Shown: one piece after another, positions 51,252 through 60,076 of the stretch
Layout: every line of letters begins with the position of its first letter
Numbering within the stretch: the first letter of the stretch is position 1
Assembly: GCA_002478115.1 (NCBI GenBank)
Contig: DLMH01000054.1
Span: 1-64,000 of the forward strand
Length of the DNA stretch: 64,000 nucleotides
From: Candidatus Acidiferrum typicum
Lineage (GTDB): Bacteria > Acidobacteriota > Terriglobia > Acidiferrales > UBA7541
Direction: 5' to 3'
Translations under genes and position numbers: made by a program
Notes under the pieces: generated by a model
What the model saw: only the letters and a program-made list of their open reading frames with translations
Databases searched by the model: none
What the model was told of the DNA's origin: nothing

Positions 51252-52409
51252 CTACGAAGAGGACAGGAGAGAGCCAAGCAGGGCGGCACGGACGGGCATG
51301 GTCTTGGTAAGTACGTGCTCATGAGCGGAGTGCGCGCCATCGCCGACGGCGCCGAAGCCATCAAGAGTCGGGATACCGAGCGCCGCCGTGAAGTTCCCGT
51401 CGGAGCTTCCACCGACCGCAGCCTCGCCCAAGGAGAGGCCCAGTTGACTGGCGAGAGAAGCGGCGCGTCCGAAGAGAACAACGCTTTGCTTGCGTTCGAG
51501 CGGCGGGCGATCAAAGCCGCCATGGATTTCGAGCTTGGCGCCGCGATGAATGGGTTTCAATCCATGTAAGCGCTTTTCGAGGGCGCGCATATCGGCCGTA
51601 CGCCAGGCACGCAGATCGAATTTGGCTTTGGCCAGTTCGGGGATGACGTTGACGCCTGATCCGCCCTCGACGATGTCCGCATTTATGGTGACACCACGGC
51701 GGTGGTCATTCCACTTTTCGATGCGGGCGATTTGCGCGGCCAGCTCATGAACGGCGTTAATGCCTTCTTCCGGCGCGAGGCCCGCATGCGAAGAGCGGCC
51801 ATGTACAATGATTTCGGCCTCGCCTACGCCCTTGCGGGAAGTTTTGACGAGGCCGCGCGGACCGAGCGACGGCTCAAGGACAAAAACAGCGTCGCTGCGG
51901 CGAGCTTCCGATTCGATGAGCACGCGGGAGGATTCGCTGCCGATCTCCTCGTCGGAAGTCCACAGGAAGACGATGCGCTTGGAAACCGTGGCTTGCGCTT
52001 CCTGCAAGGCTTCGAGAGCAAAAAGCGCCTGAACAATGCCGGCCTTCATGTCAAAAGTGCCGGGGCCATAGGCTTTGTCCCCCGAGAGGCGATAAGGCAT
52101 TTTGGTGATGGTGCCGGCGGGGTAGACCGTATCGTAGTGACCGAGGACGAGGAGTTGCGCTCTGGGCGGAGCAATGGCGGGAGACCAGACGATGCGAAGA
52201 TGATCGCCGCGATGCTTCTGGCGGAGCACCTGGACGAGCGTGCCGCGCAGCAGCCATTCGTCCGCGAGATAGCCACAACAGCGGTCGGCGTGCTCTTTAT
52301 CCAGGCTGGGAGACTCCAGGAGCGTGAGTTGCCGGAGGACTTCCAACATGTTAGGCAGCCTGGGGCGGAGCAGGGCAAGAAGAGTCTGTGGTAGTGAACG
52401 CGTAGCCAT
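51252..52409 (-). CDS. M20-family metallopeptidase
   Basis: A 385-residue zinc hydrolase of the carboxypeptidase G2 / succinyl-diaminopimelate desuccinylase superfamily. GHYDTVYP supplies the first metal His and catalytic Asp, GPGTFDMKAG the bridging Asp, WTSDEEIGS the catalytic Glu pair, and the C-terminal HSAHEHV the last His. The inserted dimerisation domain (about 190-305) starts at KTSRKGVGEAEIIVHGRSSHAG. The closest outline is the glutamate carboxypeptidase group. The substrate cannot be told from the sequence. No signal peptide, so cytoplasmic. Confidence 0.88.
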   Translation of the reverse strand: MATRSLPQTLLALLRPRLPNMLEVLRQLTLLESPSLDKEHADRCCGYLADEWLLRGTLVQVLRQKHRGDHLRIVWSPAIAPPRAQLLVLGHYDTVYPAGTITKMPYRLSGDKAYGPGTFDMKAGIVQALFALEALQEAQATVSKRIVFLWTSDEEIGSESSRVLIESEARRSDAVFVLEPSLGPRGLVKTSRKGVGEAEIIVHGRSSHAGLAPEEGINAVHELAAQIARIEKWNDHRRGVTINADIVEGGSGVNVIPELAKAKFDLRAWRTADMRALEKRLHGLKPIHRGAKLEIHGGFDRPPLERKQSVVLFGRAASLASQLGLSLGEAAVGGSSDGNFTAALGIPTLDGFGAVGDGAHSAHEHVLTKTMPVRAALLGSLLSSS

Positions 52410-52499
52410 GAAGGAGTCATGGTAACAACCTCGGCAACGCAGGGCAACATCGGAGAGGGGGAGGAAAAGGCAGTTGAGGCGGCATGTAGAAGATTACCT

Positions 52500-52526
52500 T
52501 TGCTGGCCGTCCAGATTGCTTATAAT
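52500..52526 (+). promoter_or_regulatory. Likely promoter of the fabZ-lpxA operon
   Basis: TTGCTG (52500-52505) and a perfect TATAAT (52521-52526) are 15 bases apart, about 64 bases before the fabZ start. The spacing is short for sigma-70, so confidence is moderate. Confidence 0.45.
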
Positions 52527-52589
52527 AATAAGTTTGCAGGGATCAAGGGATGCGCCGCAGAGCAAGGGAGTGGCGGCGCAGGAGCAGGC

Positions 52590-53042
52590 ATGCAACTCGA
52601 CATCAACGAAATACAGAAATATTTACCGCACCGCTATCCGTTTCTGATGATTGATAAGGTGCTGGAAATGGTGCGGTTCAAACGGATCGTGGCGGCGAAG
52701 AGCGTCACGATCAACGAGGCTTACTTCCAAGGCCATTTTCCCGGGAAGCCGGTGATGCCGGGCGTGCTGATACTGGAGTCGATGGCACAGGCCGGCGGAT
52801 TGCTGCTGCTGCAGGAGATCCCAGACCGCGACCGCAAGCTGATGTATTTGGCCTCGATGACGGACGTGAAGTTCCGCCGGCCAGTGGTGCCCGGTGATCA
52901 ATTGCGGATCGAAGTGGACGTCCTAACGTGGAAGGGCGATCTGTGCAAGATCAAGGCCAAGGCGTTCGTTGAGGGCAAGCTGACGACGGAAGCGACGATG
53001 TTGTGCGTGATGGCCGACCGCGAAGAGCCAACGAAATCCTGA
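52590..53042 (+). CDS. fabZ: 3-hydroxyacyl-ACP dehydratase
   Basis: A 150-residue hot-dog fold enzyme of fatty acid elongation. Catalytic H49 is in QGHFPGKPVMPG and E63 in LILESMAQ, with the usual LPHRYPFLMIDKV at the start. The ATG at 52590 gives the normal family length; longer forms are not supported. It lies two bases before lpxA, the classic pairing because both enzymes draw on 3-hydroxyacyl-ACP. First gene of the lipid A / envelope operon. Confidence 0.95.
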   Translation: MQLDINEIQKYLPHRYPFLMIDKVLEMVRFKRIVAAKSVTINEAYFQGHFPGKPVMPGVLILESMAQAGGLLLLQEIPDRDRKLMYLASMTDVKFRRPVVPGDQLRIEVDVLTWKGDLCKIKAKAFVEGKLTTEATMLCVMADREEPTKS

Positions 53043-53044
53043 AC

Positions 53045-53830
53045 ATGGGCGAGGTTCAAATCCACGCGCAAGCGCTTGTTTCGCCGGAAGCGAAGTTGGG
53101 GAAAGGTGTGCAAGTCGGGGCATTCGCGGTGGTGGGGTCCGGCGTCGAGTTGGGCCAAGGGTGCGTGCTGCACGAGCACGCGGTGGTGCGAGGCCCGGCG
53201 AAATTCGGGGCGCGAAACGTGTTTCACCCGTTCACAGTGATTGGGGGCGATCCGCAGGACCATACGTATCGCGGGGAGCGCGTCGAATTGGCCGCAGGCG
53301 ATGGAAACATTTTTCGCGAGTACGTGACCATCAGCCGGGGAACAACCAAGGGCGGCGGGACTACGCGCGTTGGGAATGAGAATTTTTTTCTGGCGTATTC
53401 GCATGTGGGACACGATTGCCAGGTGGGAAACAACACGTTGTTTGTGAATGGCGCGACGCTCGCGGGTCACGTAACGGTGCAGGATTACGTGACGATCGGC
53501 GCATTTTCGCCGGTGCACCAGTTCTGCCGGTTGGGGCGCTACGCCTACATCGGCGCGTGCACCGTAATCACGCAGGATGTGCTGCCGTTTGCACTGGTGG
53601 TGACCGAGCGGGAGACGAAGTGCTTCGGCCCAAATACCATCGGGCTGGAGCGCAAGGGATTTTCGGCGGAGCGGATCAAGACGCTGCAGCGGGCGTTCCG
53701 GGTGCTGTTGCGATCCAGGAAAAATACTTCGCAGGCGCTGGCAGAGCTGCGGAAAACATGGGGAGATTCCGCGGACGTAAAAGAACTGATGGATTTCGTG
53801 GAGAAGGCGGAGCGCGGGATCGTGAAGTAA
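53045..53830 (+). CDS. lpxA: UDP-GlcNAc acyltransferase
   Basis: A 261-residue left-handed beta-helix enzyme, the same length as E. coli LpxA, that performs the first step of lipid A synthesis by adding 3-hydroxyacyl to UDP-GlcNAc. The hexapeptide repeats begin at VSPEAKLGKGVQVGAFAVV; the catalytic His is in SHVGHDCQVGN, and FSPVHQFCRLG follows; C-terminal helices start at FGPNTIGLERKGFS. The start at 53045 is two bases after the fabZ stop. This shows that the organism makes lipid A. Confidence 0.95.
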   Translation: MGEVQIHAQALVSPEAKLGKGVQVGAFAVVGSGVELGQGCVLHEHAVVRGPAKFGARNVFHPFTVIGGDPQDHTYRGERVELAAGDGNIFREYVTISRGTTKGGGTTRVGNENFFLAYSHVGHDCQVGNNTLFVNGATLAGHVTVQDYVTIGAFSPVHQFCRLGRYAYIGACTVITQDVLPFALVVTERETKCFGPNTIGLERKGFSAERIKTLQRAFRVLLRSRKNTSQALAELRKTWGDSADVKELMDFVEKAERGIVK

Positions 53831-53954
53831 GAGCAGGGCTGGCAAGGGCTGGGGTGCTTCCTGTCAGAACAACAAATGAGGATCTAAAAAAGGGAAGAGT
53901 GGATGGGTGGCCGAATACGCCGCCGGCGACCGAAGCGCGGTCTGGGCTTTTGAA

Positions 53955-54824
53955 ATGAATGAAGACAGGGAAGGCTGGGGACTGATCGCGGGGAACGGGC
54001 GATTTCCGTTTCTAGTGCTGGAGGGCGCGCGAAGCCAGGGAATTGAGATGGCGGTAATCGCGCTTAAGGAAGAGGCTTCGCCGGAACTGGCACAAGCCGC
54101 GAAGCGTGTACACTGGGTCAGCCTGGGAGAACTGAGCAAGGCCATCGAATTGTTGCAGAGCGAAGGTGTGACGCGCGCGGTGATGGCCGGTCAGGTGAAG
54201 CACAACAAGATTTTCAGCGCGATCCGGCCGGACTGGAAGCTGGCGAAACTGCTGATTTCGTTGCCCAGGAAAAACACGGATTCCCTGATCGGCGCGGTTG
54301 CCAAAATGCTTGAGGAGGAAGGGATTCAACTGGTGGATTCCACGCTGTTTCTGAAGCCGCTGTTGCCGGACGCGGGTGTGTTGACGCGCCGTGCGCCCAA
54401 TGAGCACGAAGCCGCCGACCTCGCCTACGGGTTGGGCGTGGCGCGGCAGATCGCGGCGATGGATATCGGGCAGACCGTGGTGATCGCGGACCGCGCATGC
54501 GTGGCGGTGGAAGCGATGGAAGGAACGGATGAGACAATGGAGCGTGCGGCGCGGTTTGCGAATGGGCGGCCGTTGGTCGTCGTGAAGGTGAGCAAGCCGG
54601 GGCAGGATATGCGCTTCGATGTACCCGTCGTGGGGCTCCCGACCGTCGAAACCATGAAGCGCACAGGGGCCACGGCGCTGGCCATTGACGCGGCGCGCAC
54701 GCTGCTCTTTGACCGGTCCAAGCTGATCGAACTGGCGGACACCGCAGGGATTGCCATACAAGCCTTTTCTCCCGACCAGGTTGCGGAACCCAAACGGGGT
54801 TCCGAGGGAATGAATAAAGAATGA
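53955..54824 (+). CDS. lpxI: UDP-2,3-diacylglucosamine pyrophosphatase LpxI
   Basis: A 289-residue protein of the DUF1009/LpxI family, which cleaves UDP-2,3-diacylglucosamine to lipid X and replaces LpxH. WGLIAGNGRFPFLV at the start, VMAGQVKHNKIF, and the C-terminal KVSKPGQDMRFDVPVVGLPTVETM block with conserved D-x-P-x-x-G are LpxI-like. I chose the ATG at 53955; a GTG at 53907 with AGGGAAG upstream would add 16 residues. It overlaps the oxidoreductase gene by four bases. No lpxH is in the window. Confidence 0.87.
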   Translation: MNEDREGWGLIAGNGRFPFLVLEGARSQGIEMAVIALKEEASPELAQAAKRVHWVSLGELSKAIELLQSEGVTRAVMAGQVKHNKIFSAIRPDWKLAKLLISLPRKNTDSLIGAVAKMLEEEGIQLVDSTLFLKPLLPDAGVLTRRAPNEHEAADLAYGLGVARQIAAMDIGQTVVIADRACVAVEAMEGTDETMERAARFANGRPLVVVKVSKPGQDMRFDVPVVGLPTVETMKRTGATALAIDAARTLLFDRSKLIELADTAGIAIQAFSPDQVAEPKRGSEGMNKE

Positions 54825-55831
54825 GTGGGAACAGCGGCCAGGCGGGAGACCCGCGGAAAATTCGGGTAGCTGTAGTGGGAACGGGGGAATTCGGCCGGAA
54901 CCACGTGCGGGTGTATCGCGAAATGGGGAGTGTGGAGCTGGCCGGGGTCTTCGACCGGGATGGGGCGCGCGCAACGACGATAGCGCAAGAATTTGCGACT
55001 CGCGCGTTCAACCGGTTAGAGGAGTTGCGCGGGGCTGTGGACGCGGCCACCGTGGCCGTGCCGACGGTGGCGCACGCGGAAGTAGGCTGCCGATTGATGG
55101 AGATGGGCATCGATGTGTTGGTCGAGAAGCCCATGGCCAGCACCTTGGCGGAAGCGGATGCCCTGCTGGACGCGGCCAGCCGCCATGCGCGGATTCTGCA
55201 GGTAGGGCATGTGGAGCGCTTCAATCCGGCGGTGCTGGCGGTGGAACCCATCGTGAGCCGTCCACTGTTTTTTGAAGTGCACCGGCTGGGCGTATTCACA
55301 CCACGCAGCCTGGATGTGGACGTAATCTACGATTTGATGATCCACGACCTGGATATTCTGCTGGCGCTGGTAAAAGAGCGCGTGACGGAAGTGAAAGCGG
55401 TGGGAATTCCCGTGCTGACGGACAAAGTGGACATTGCGCATGCGCGGCTGGAGTTTGCAGGCGGCGCGGTGGCCAACGTGACCGCGAGCCGCGTCTCCAC
55501 GGAGCGCGTGCGGAAAATGCGGTTTTTCCAGCGGCACGAGTACATTTCCCTGGATTACGCGCGGCGCGATGCATTGCGGATTGGCGTGAAGAGGCCGGGT
55601 CCGCAACCGGAATTTGCGTTTGAAAAGCTGGCGGCACCGTCGGTCGAGCCACTGCGCGGGGAACTCGAAGCGTTTGTGGAGGCGGTGCGAACGCGAGTTT
55701 CCCCGAAGACGGATGGGACGTCAGGGCGAGCCGCGTTGGAGTTAGCGAGCGCGGTGATGACGAGCATCCGGGAGCACGCTGCGCGCGTCCAACCTGTAGC
55801 GCCATCCGGGGTGGATAAAACAAAAAGATGA
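54821..55831 (+). CDS. Gfo/Idh/MocA-family oxidoreductase in lipid A operon
   Basis: A 336-residue NAD(P)-dependent dehydrogenase. The nucleotide loop is VAVVGTGEFGRNHVRVY, the EKP motif is in VEKPMAST and the catalytic His in DLMIHDLDI. Its ATG overlaps the lpxI stop and its stop overlaps the TonB-like start (ATGA both times), so it belongs to this operon. In some bacteria a Gfo/Idh enzyme (GnnA) oxidises UDP-GlcNAc before amination by GnnB; no gnnB lies here, so that role is only a possibility. Substrate unknown. Confidence 0.85.
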   Translation: MSGNSGQAGDPRKIRVAVVGTGEFGRNHVRVYREMGSVELAGVFDRDGARATTIAQEFATRAFNRLEELRGAVDAATVAVPTVAHAEVGCRLMEMGIDVLVEKPMASTLAEADALLDAASRHARILQVGHVERFNPAVLAVEPIVSRPLFFEVHRLGVFTPRSLDVDVIYDLMIHDLDILLALVKERVTEVKAVGIPVLTDKVDIAHARLEFAGGAVANVTASRVSTERVRKMRFFQRHEYISLDYARRDALRIGVKRPGPQPEFAFEKLAAPSVEPLRGELEAFVEAVRTRVSPKTDGTSGRAALELASAVMTSIREHAARVQPVAPSGVDKTKR

Positions 55832-57168
55832 TTCCGCGAATTCTGGTACCGATTGGCGCCCGCCTGCCAGCCACCGATGTGGCGACAACGCGGCGGCGGC
55901 CGACCACGCTGGACGAACGGACTTTAGTGCCGTCGAACTTGCCGATTGTAAGGCTGGACGGTCAATCGACCATTCCAACGAACCTGCCACTCGAATCCAT
56001 CGCTACCCGCGTGGTGGTGCCGCGGGACATCAATGTGGAAGCGGTGCAGCGGCCGGAGGAGTCCCACCTGCCGCTCCAGCCGACGGACATGGACGAGCGC
56101 GTGACCGTGCCGCAAGGCGCCGTGCCGCCGGAGGAGTTTTCGCCACTGCCGCCGGTTTCGGAAGAACTGGTTGAGCCGGACATCCTGCAAACGGGCGAGG
56201 TGGCGTTCCTGACGCCGACGCGGCCAAGCCAAGGGTCGCTTGGCGACGCAATAACGCGCGTCGTGTCCATCACTCTGCACATCTTGCTGGCGCTGTTCCT
56301 GGTTTTCGAGCCGAAAATCTTTGGGCCGCACGTGCGTACGAACGAGGAAGAGGAGATCGCGCGGCGACAAATCACGGTTCTTTTGCCGCCGGGCGCGCTG
56401 GAATCGTTGAAGCCCTCGCCCAGGTCGGCGCCGGTGCCCCATGAATCCATGAGCGTCGATCCCAAGATTCTGCGCAGGGTTGCGCCACCCATCGAGCCGC
56501 CTGCTCCTCCGCCACAACCTGAACCACCGAAGAGAGAGCTGCCAAGCGCGCCAGTACCGCAGCCCAACGCGGTTGCGCCGCCGATGCCGCCGCCGCAAGG
56601 AGCCAGAGGCGATTTTCCCAAGACACCGCTGAAGCTGGAGACTCCCGATATGCCGGTGCCACAGAGCGGATTGAACCTGCCGAAACAGTCATCCCCTGGC
56701 GACGCCATTCGCGAAGCCGCGCGACAATCAGGGAAAATGAATTCGCCGGCGCCCATTGGCGGCGGCGGGCGACTCCCGGGCGGGGGTGGGCAAGGGGGCG
56801 GCGGTGGACACGGAAGCGCCTACGCGGGAATCCAGATGCTCACGGACAATGAGGGCATCGATTTCCAGGACTACCTGCACCGCGTGTACATCAAGGTGAA
56901 GCAGAACTGGGAGGCGGTAATGCCGGCGTCCGTGTACTTGGGCGACCAGGGAGTGGTGTCGCTGCAATTCCGCATCATGAAGGATGGCTCGGTGCCCGAC
57001 GGGGATCCTGCGCAAGTGTACAGTTCGGGGAAAGAACCATTGGATCGAGCGGCATTTTCGTCGATCCGCGGATCCAATCCGTTTCAGCCTCTTCCGTCCA
57101 AATTCAAGGCGGAGTACATCGTGCTGCGTTTCACTTACTATTACAACCTGCAGCCGCCAAACAATTGA
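55828..57168 (+). CDS. TonB-like energy transducer with long N-terminal extension
   Basis: A 446-residue protein. Residues 1-140 form an unusual cytoplasmic extension with short repeats ending in VP (DERTLVP, QSTIP, ATRVVVP, DERVTVP at 29-95). One transmembrane helix spans about 144-161 (VVSITLHILLALFLVF), then a Pro/Gln-rich periplasmic linker, a Gly-rich stretch (about 310-330) and a C-terminal TonB domain (about 350-446; DYLHRVYIKVKQNWEAVMP ... GVVSLQFRIMKDGSVPD). It should transmit proton-motive force to outer-membrane receptors. Its ATG overlaps the oxidoreductase stop. Confidence 0.85.
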   Translation: MIPRILVPIGARLPATDVATTRRRPTTLDERTLVPSNLPIVRLDGQSTIPTNLPLESIATRVVVPRDINVEAVQRPEESHLPLQPTDMDERVTVPQGAVPPEEFSPLPPVSEELVEPDILQTGEVAFLTPTRPSQGSLGDAITRVVSITLHILLALFLVFEPKIFGPHVRTNEEEEIARRQITVLLPPGALESLKPSPRSAPVPHESMSVDPKILRRVAPPIEPPAPPPQPEPPKRELPSAPVPQPNAVAPPMPPPQGARGDFPKTPLKLETPDMPVPQSGLNLPKQSSPGDAIREAARQSGKMNSPAPIGGGGRLPGGGGQGGGGGHGSAYAGIQMLTDNEGIDFQDYLHRVYIKVKQNWEAVMPASVYLGDQGVVSLQFRIMKDGSVPDGDPAQVYSSGKEPLDRAAFSSIRGSNPFQPLPSKFKAEYIVLRFTYYYNLQPPNN

Positions 57169-57222
57169 CCCGATTTTCTCATAAACTACAATTCATCCGT
57201 TTTTCCAGTCCAGTAAGACAGC

Positions 57223-57335
57223 GTCACTCTGAGACGATCCGATGAGGATCGCCGAAGGATCCCAACAATTAAAATTGGGCGCCGTGTGTAAGTTGAGATC
57301 CTTCGGGGCGCAAACGACGCGTCCCTCAGGATGAC
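57223..57335. repeat. Large imperfect inverted repeat
   Basis: GTCACTCTGAG (57223-57233) with CTCAGGATGAC (57325-57335), two mismatches, and CGAAGGATC (57253-57261) with GATCCTTCG (57297-57305), exact, plus an inner CCCAA/TTGGG pair. The 57169-57533 gap shows nothing else. Confidence 0.6.
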
Positions 57336-57533
57336 AGCGTGCTACGCTGTTTGAATAGCGGGTAAAAGGGCATCACATGAGAAATTCAGATTAGCAGACG
57401 CCCCCCGAATGGCGGCCGGCGCATAAGGATTTTTTCCAGGTGCGGGAGCCCGGTGATCTGGCGGTGGTTTCCGTACGAACTGCAACGCGGACCTCTTTTT
57501 GCTGATCTGTTACCATTCTGCTGAGGCAGAGGC

Positions 57534-57635
57534 ATGAAGCTGGCCCGGCAACAGGTGCTCGGGAGCGTGTTGATCGCGCTAATCGTGCTGGTGGTGCTGC
57601 TAATCCGAGCCTGGCCGCTGCTGTTCCGCAAATGA
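57534..57635 (+). CDS. 33-residue single-span membrane micro-protein
   Basis: ATG at 57534 to TGA at 57633-57635 gives MKLARQQVLGSVLIALIVLV followed by VLLIRAWPLLFRK: a basic start, one 18-residue hydrophobic helix and a basic end. Its stop overlaps the miaA start (ATGA), a layout that supports a real, translationally coupled gene. A GAGG-type sequence lies upstream. It would be missed by size filters. The function is unknown. Confidence 0.55.
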   Translation: MKLARQQVLGSVLIALIVLVVLLIRAWPLLFRK

Positions 57636-58600
57636 GCGAACCCCGCGAATTGCCTCTCGTAGTCATCGTAGGACCCACCGCTTCCGGAAAATCGAAATTG
57701 GCTGTGTGGCTGGCCCTGCAAGCGGGCGGCGAAGTGATTGCCTGCGATTCCACGCAGATGTACCGCGGTTTTGACATCGGCACCGCGAAGCCCAGCGCGG
57801 AAGAGCGCCAGGGCGTTCCGCACCACATGATGGATTTGCTGGATCCCGGCGAAGAGGCTACGGCAGGGGGATACCGCGAGCGGGCGATCGGCGTGCTGGA
57901 AGACCTTCGCGTCCGGCAACGTCTGCCGATATTGACGGCGGGGACAGGGCTGTACTTGCGCGCCCTACTCGAGGGATTGGCGGACGTGCCACAGCGCTCG
58001 GAAAGCCTGAGAGAGAGATTGCGAACGAGCGCGGCGGAGCACGCCCCGGGACATTTGCACCGGATCTTGCTGTGGCTCGATCCCATCTCTGCGGGAAAGA
58101 TTGCAGCCGCAGACGAGCAGAAGCTGATACGCACAATCGAAGTGTGCCTGCTGGCGAAGAAGCCGATGTCGGAAGTGCAACGGAGCGGAAGGACACCCTT
58201 GCCAGGCTGGCGAGCTGTGAGGATCGGGTTACAGCCAGAACGTGAGGAGCTGTACAAGCGCGTGCACGCGAGGACGGAAGCGATGCTGGCCAGCGGGTGG
58301 ATGGAGGAAGTGCGGGGAATGGCAGCAGGCGGTTTCCCAGACGAGGCGAAGCCATTTGACTTCATCGGCTACCGTGAATTGCGGGCGGTCTTGCGCGGGG
58401 AGATGAAATTGGAGGAGGCGCGAACAGCGATTCAGCAGGCCACGCGACGCTATGCCAAGCGACAAATCACGTGGTTCCGGCGAGAAGCTGGCGTGCATTG
58501 GTTGGGCGGGTTCGGAGATGATCCCAAGATCCAGTGGCAGGCGTTGGGCATCGTGCGCGAGGAGTTGCAGGGCGCGGTTCTGGGGAGAATGGACGTATAA
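57632..58600 (+). CDS. miaA: tRNA dimethylallyltransferase
   Basis: A 322-residue enzyme that adds the dimethylallyl group to adenosine 37 of tRNAs reading UNN codons. P-loop GPTASGKS near residue 14, DSTQMYRGFDIGTAKP and GVPHHMMD, LTAGTGLYLRALLEGL and a C-terminal RYAKRQITWFR block identify MiaA. The ATG overlaps the micro-protein stop. No hfq gene follows, unlike the miaA-hfq-hflX order of Proteobacteria; hflX comes next directly. Confidence 0.94.
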   Translation: MSEPRELPLVVIVGPTASGKSKLAVWLALQAGGEVIACDSTQMYRGFDIGTAKPSAEERQGVPHHMMDLLDPGEEATAGGYRERAIGVLEDLRVRQRLPILTAGTGLYLRALLEGLADVPQRSESLRERLRTSAAEHAPGHLHRILLWLDPISAGKIAAADEQKLIRTIEVCLLAKKPMSEVQRSGRTPLPGWRAVRIGLQPEREELYKRVHARTEAMLASGWMEEVRGMAAGGFPDEAKPFDFIGYRELRAVLRGEMKLEEARTAIQQATRRYAKRQITWFRREAGVHWLGGFGDDPKIQWQALGIVREELQGAVLGRMDV

Positions 58601-58670
58601 TTGAGGCGATGAGGCAGGTTGGTGCGATAAAGTGCAGTGAAGGCATGATGACTCCCGGTTGTATTCACCC

Positions 58671-60062
58671 GTGAAAACACAACACGCTACTTCCGCGGCT
58701 GAACGTGTCCTCCTGGTGGGCGTGGGATGGAAGCGGGCGCCACGCTTTCCTGGCATGCCGACGGGAGAGCAGGGCCGCGAATCGTTGCTGGAGCTTGAGG
58801 AACTGGCGCGCAGCGCCGGGGCGGAGATAGCAGGCACGGTGTTTCAGTTGCGCGAGGCGGCGGACCCCGCAACGCTGGTCGGGCGCGGGAAATTAGATGA
58901 GATTCGCGCGGAAGCCAACGCCCGTGGGGCGCCGTTGATCATTTTCGACAGCGAACTCACCCCGATGCAACAACGCAACATCGAGGAGGCTACCGAGCAT
59001 CGGGTGATTGATCGCACGCAACTTATCCTGGATATTTTTGCGAAGCACGCGCGGAGCCGCGAAGGACAATTGCAGGTGGAGCTGGCGCAGTTGAACTACA
59101 TGCTGCCGCGGCTGACGGGGCGCGGCACGCAGATGTCCCGGCTCGGCGGCAAGAGCGGCGGCGGGGGATCCGGAGGCACGGGTGGAGGAGCCGGCCGCAT
59201 CGGCGTGCGCGGACCTGGCGAAAAGAAACTGGAAACCGACCGGCGTCGCATTCGCGACCGGGTAGGGAAAATTCAGGACAGCATCAACGAAGTACGCAAA
59301 CAGCGAGCGCTGCGGCGGGAAGCGCGCAACGCCGTGCCGCTGGGAACGGTCGCGCTGGTGGGATACACCAACGCGGGGAAATCGACGCTGTTCAATGCCC
59401 TGAGCCGCGCGGAGGTGCTGGTGTCCTCGAGGATGTTCGCGACGCTGGACCCGACGGTGAGGGCGATCCGCCTGCCGTCGAACCGGCGCATCCTGGTATC
59501 GGACACGGTGGGGTTCATCCGCGACTTGCCGAAAGGACTGATCACGGCGTTTCGCGCCACCCTCGAAGAAGTGCAGGAGGCGGCGCTGCTGCTGCAGGTG
59601 AGCGATATATCGAATCCCCGGCACGAGGAATTGGACGTGGAAGTCGAGAAAATTCTGGATGAGCTGGGCGTGATGGGAAGGCCACGGCTGCGCGTGTTTA
59701 ACAAAGTGGACCGCCTAACGGAGGCGCAGCGCCAGGAACTCGAAGCAGCTTGGCGAGGCACTGGCGGAGGAACACCGCCGGTGTTCGTTTCGGCGCTCAC
59801 AGAAGAAGGGCTGGAGGAGTTGCTGAGGCGGATGGATGTGGCGGTGCCTGTGGACCCCGTGGTAAAGCTTTCCCTGCACATGCCGCTGAGTGAAGGGCGG
59901 TCTCTGGCGCTGATACACGCGCTGGGGCGCGTGCTTCATTCTCAGGTGAGCGAGTCGCACATGGATCTGGAGGCGGAAGTTCCGGAGACGATCGCGCGGC
60001 GGCTGAAGCTCAACGATTTTGTTGTGAAGGGAACTTCGCGAAGTTCGCCCGCGTATCTTTAA
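58671..60062 (+). CDS. hflX: GTPase HflX
   Basis: A 463-residue ribosome-associated GTPase that splits stalled ribosomes. The N-terminal subdomain (VGRGKLDEIRAEANARGAPLIIFDSELTPMQQRN) is HflX-specific, followed by a glycine-rich linker and coiled coil (RGPGEKKLETDRRRIRDR) and the GTPase domain with G1 GYTNAGKS, G3 DTVGF and G4 NKVD. Start: GTG at 58671 or TTG at 58659; neither has a strong ribosome-binding site. Confidence 0.93.
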   Translation: MKTQHATSAAERVLLVGVGWKRAPRFPGMPTGEQGRESLLELEELARSAGAEIAGTVFQLREAADPATLVGRGKLDEIRAEANARGAPLIIFDSELTPMQQRNIEEATEHRVIDRTQLILDIFAKHARSREGQLQVELAQLNYMLPRLTGRGTQMSRLGGKSGGGGSGGTGGGAGRIGVRGPGEKKLETDRRRIRDRVGKIQDSINEVRKQRALRREARNAVPLGTVALVGYTNAGKSTLFNALSRAEVLVSSRMFATLDPTVRAIRLPSNRRILVSDTVGFIRDLPKGLITAFRATLEEVQEAALLLQVSDISNPRHEELDVEVEKILDELGVMGRPRLRVFNKVDRLTEAQRQELEAAWRGTGGGTPPVFVSALTEEGLEELLRRMDVAVPVDPVVKLSLHMPLSEGRSLALIHALGRVLHSQVSESHMDLEAEVPETIARRLKLNDFVVKGTSRSSPAYL

Positions 60063-60076
60063 GTGGGGTGAGAATC

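Noticed and set aside
52898..53845. 315-codon minus-strand frame
   Set aside because: Antisense to lpxA, a clear gene.
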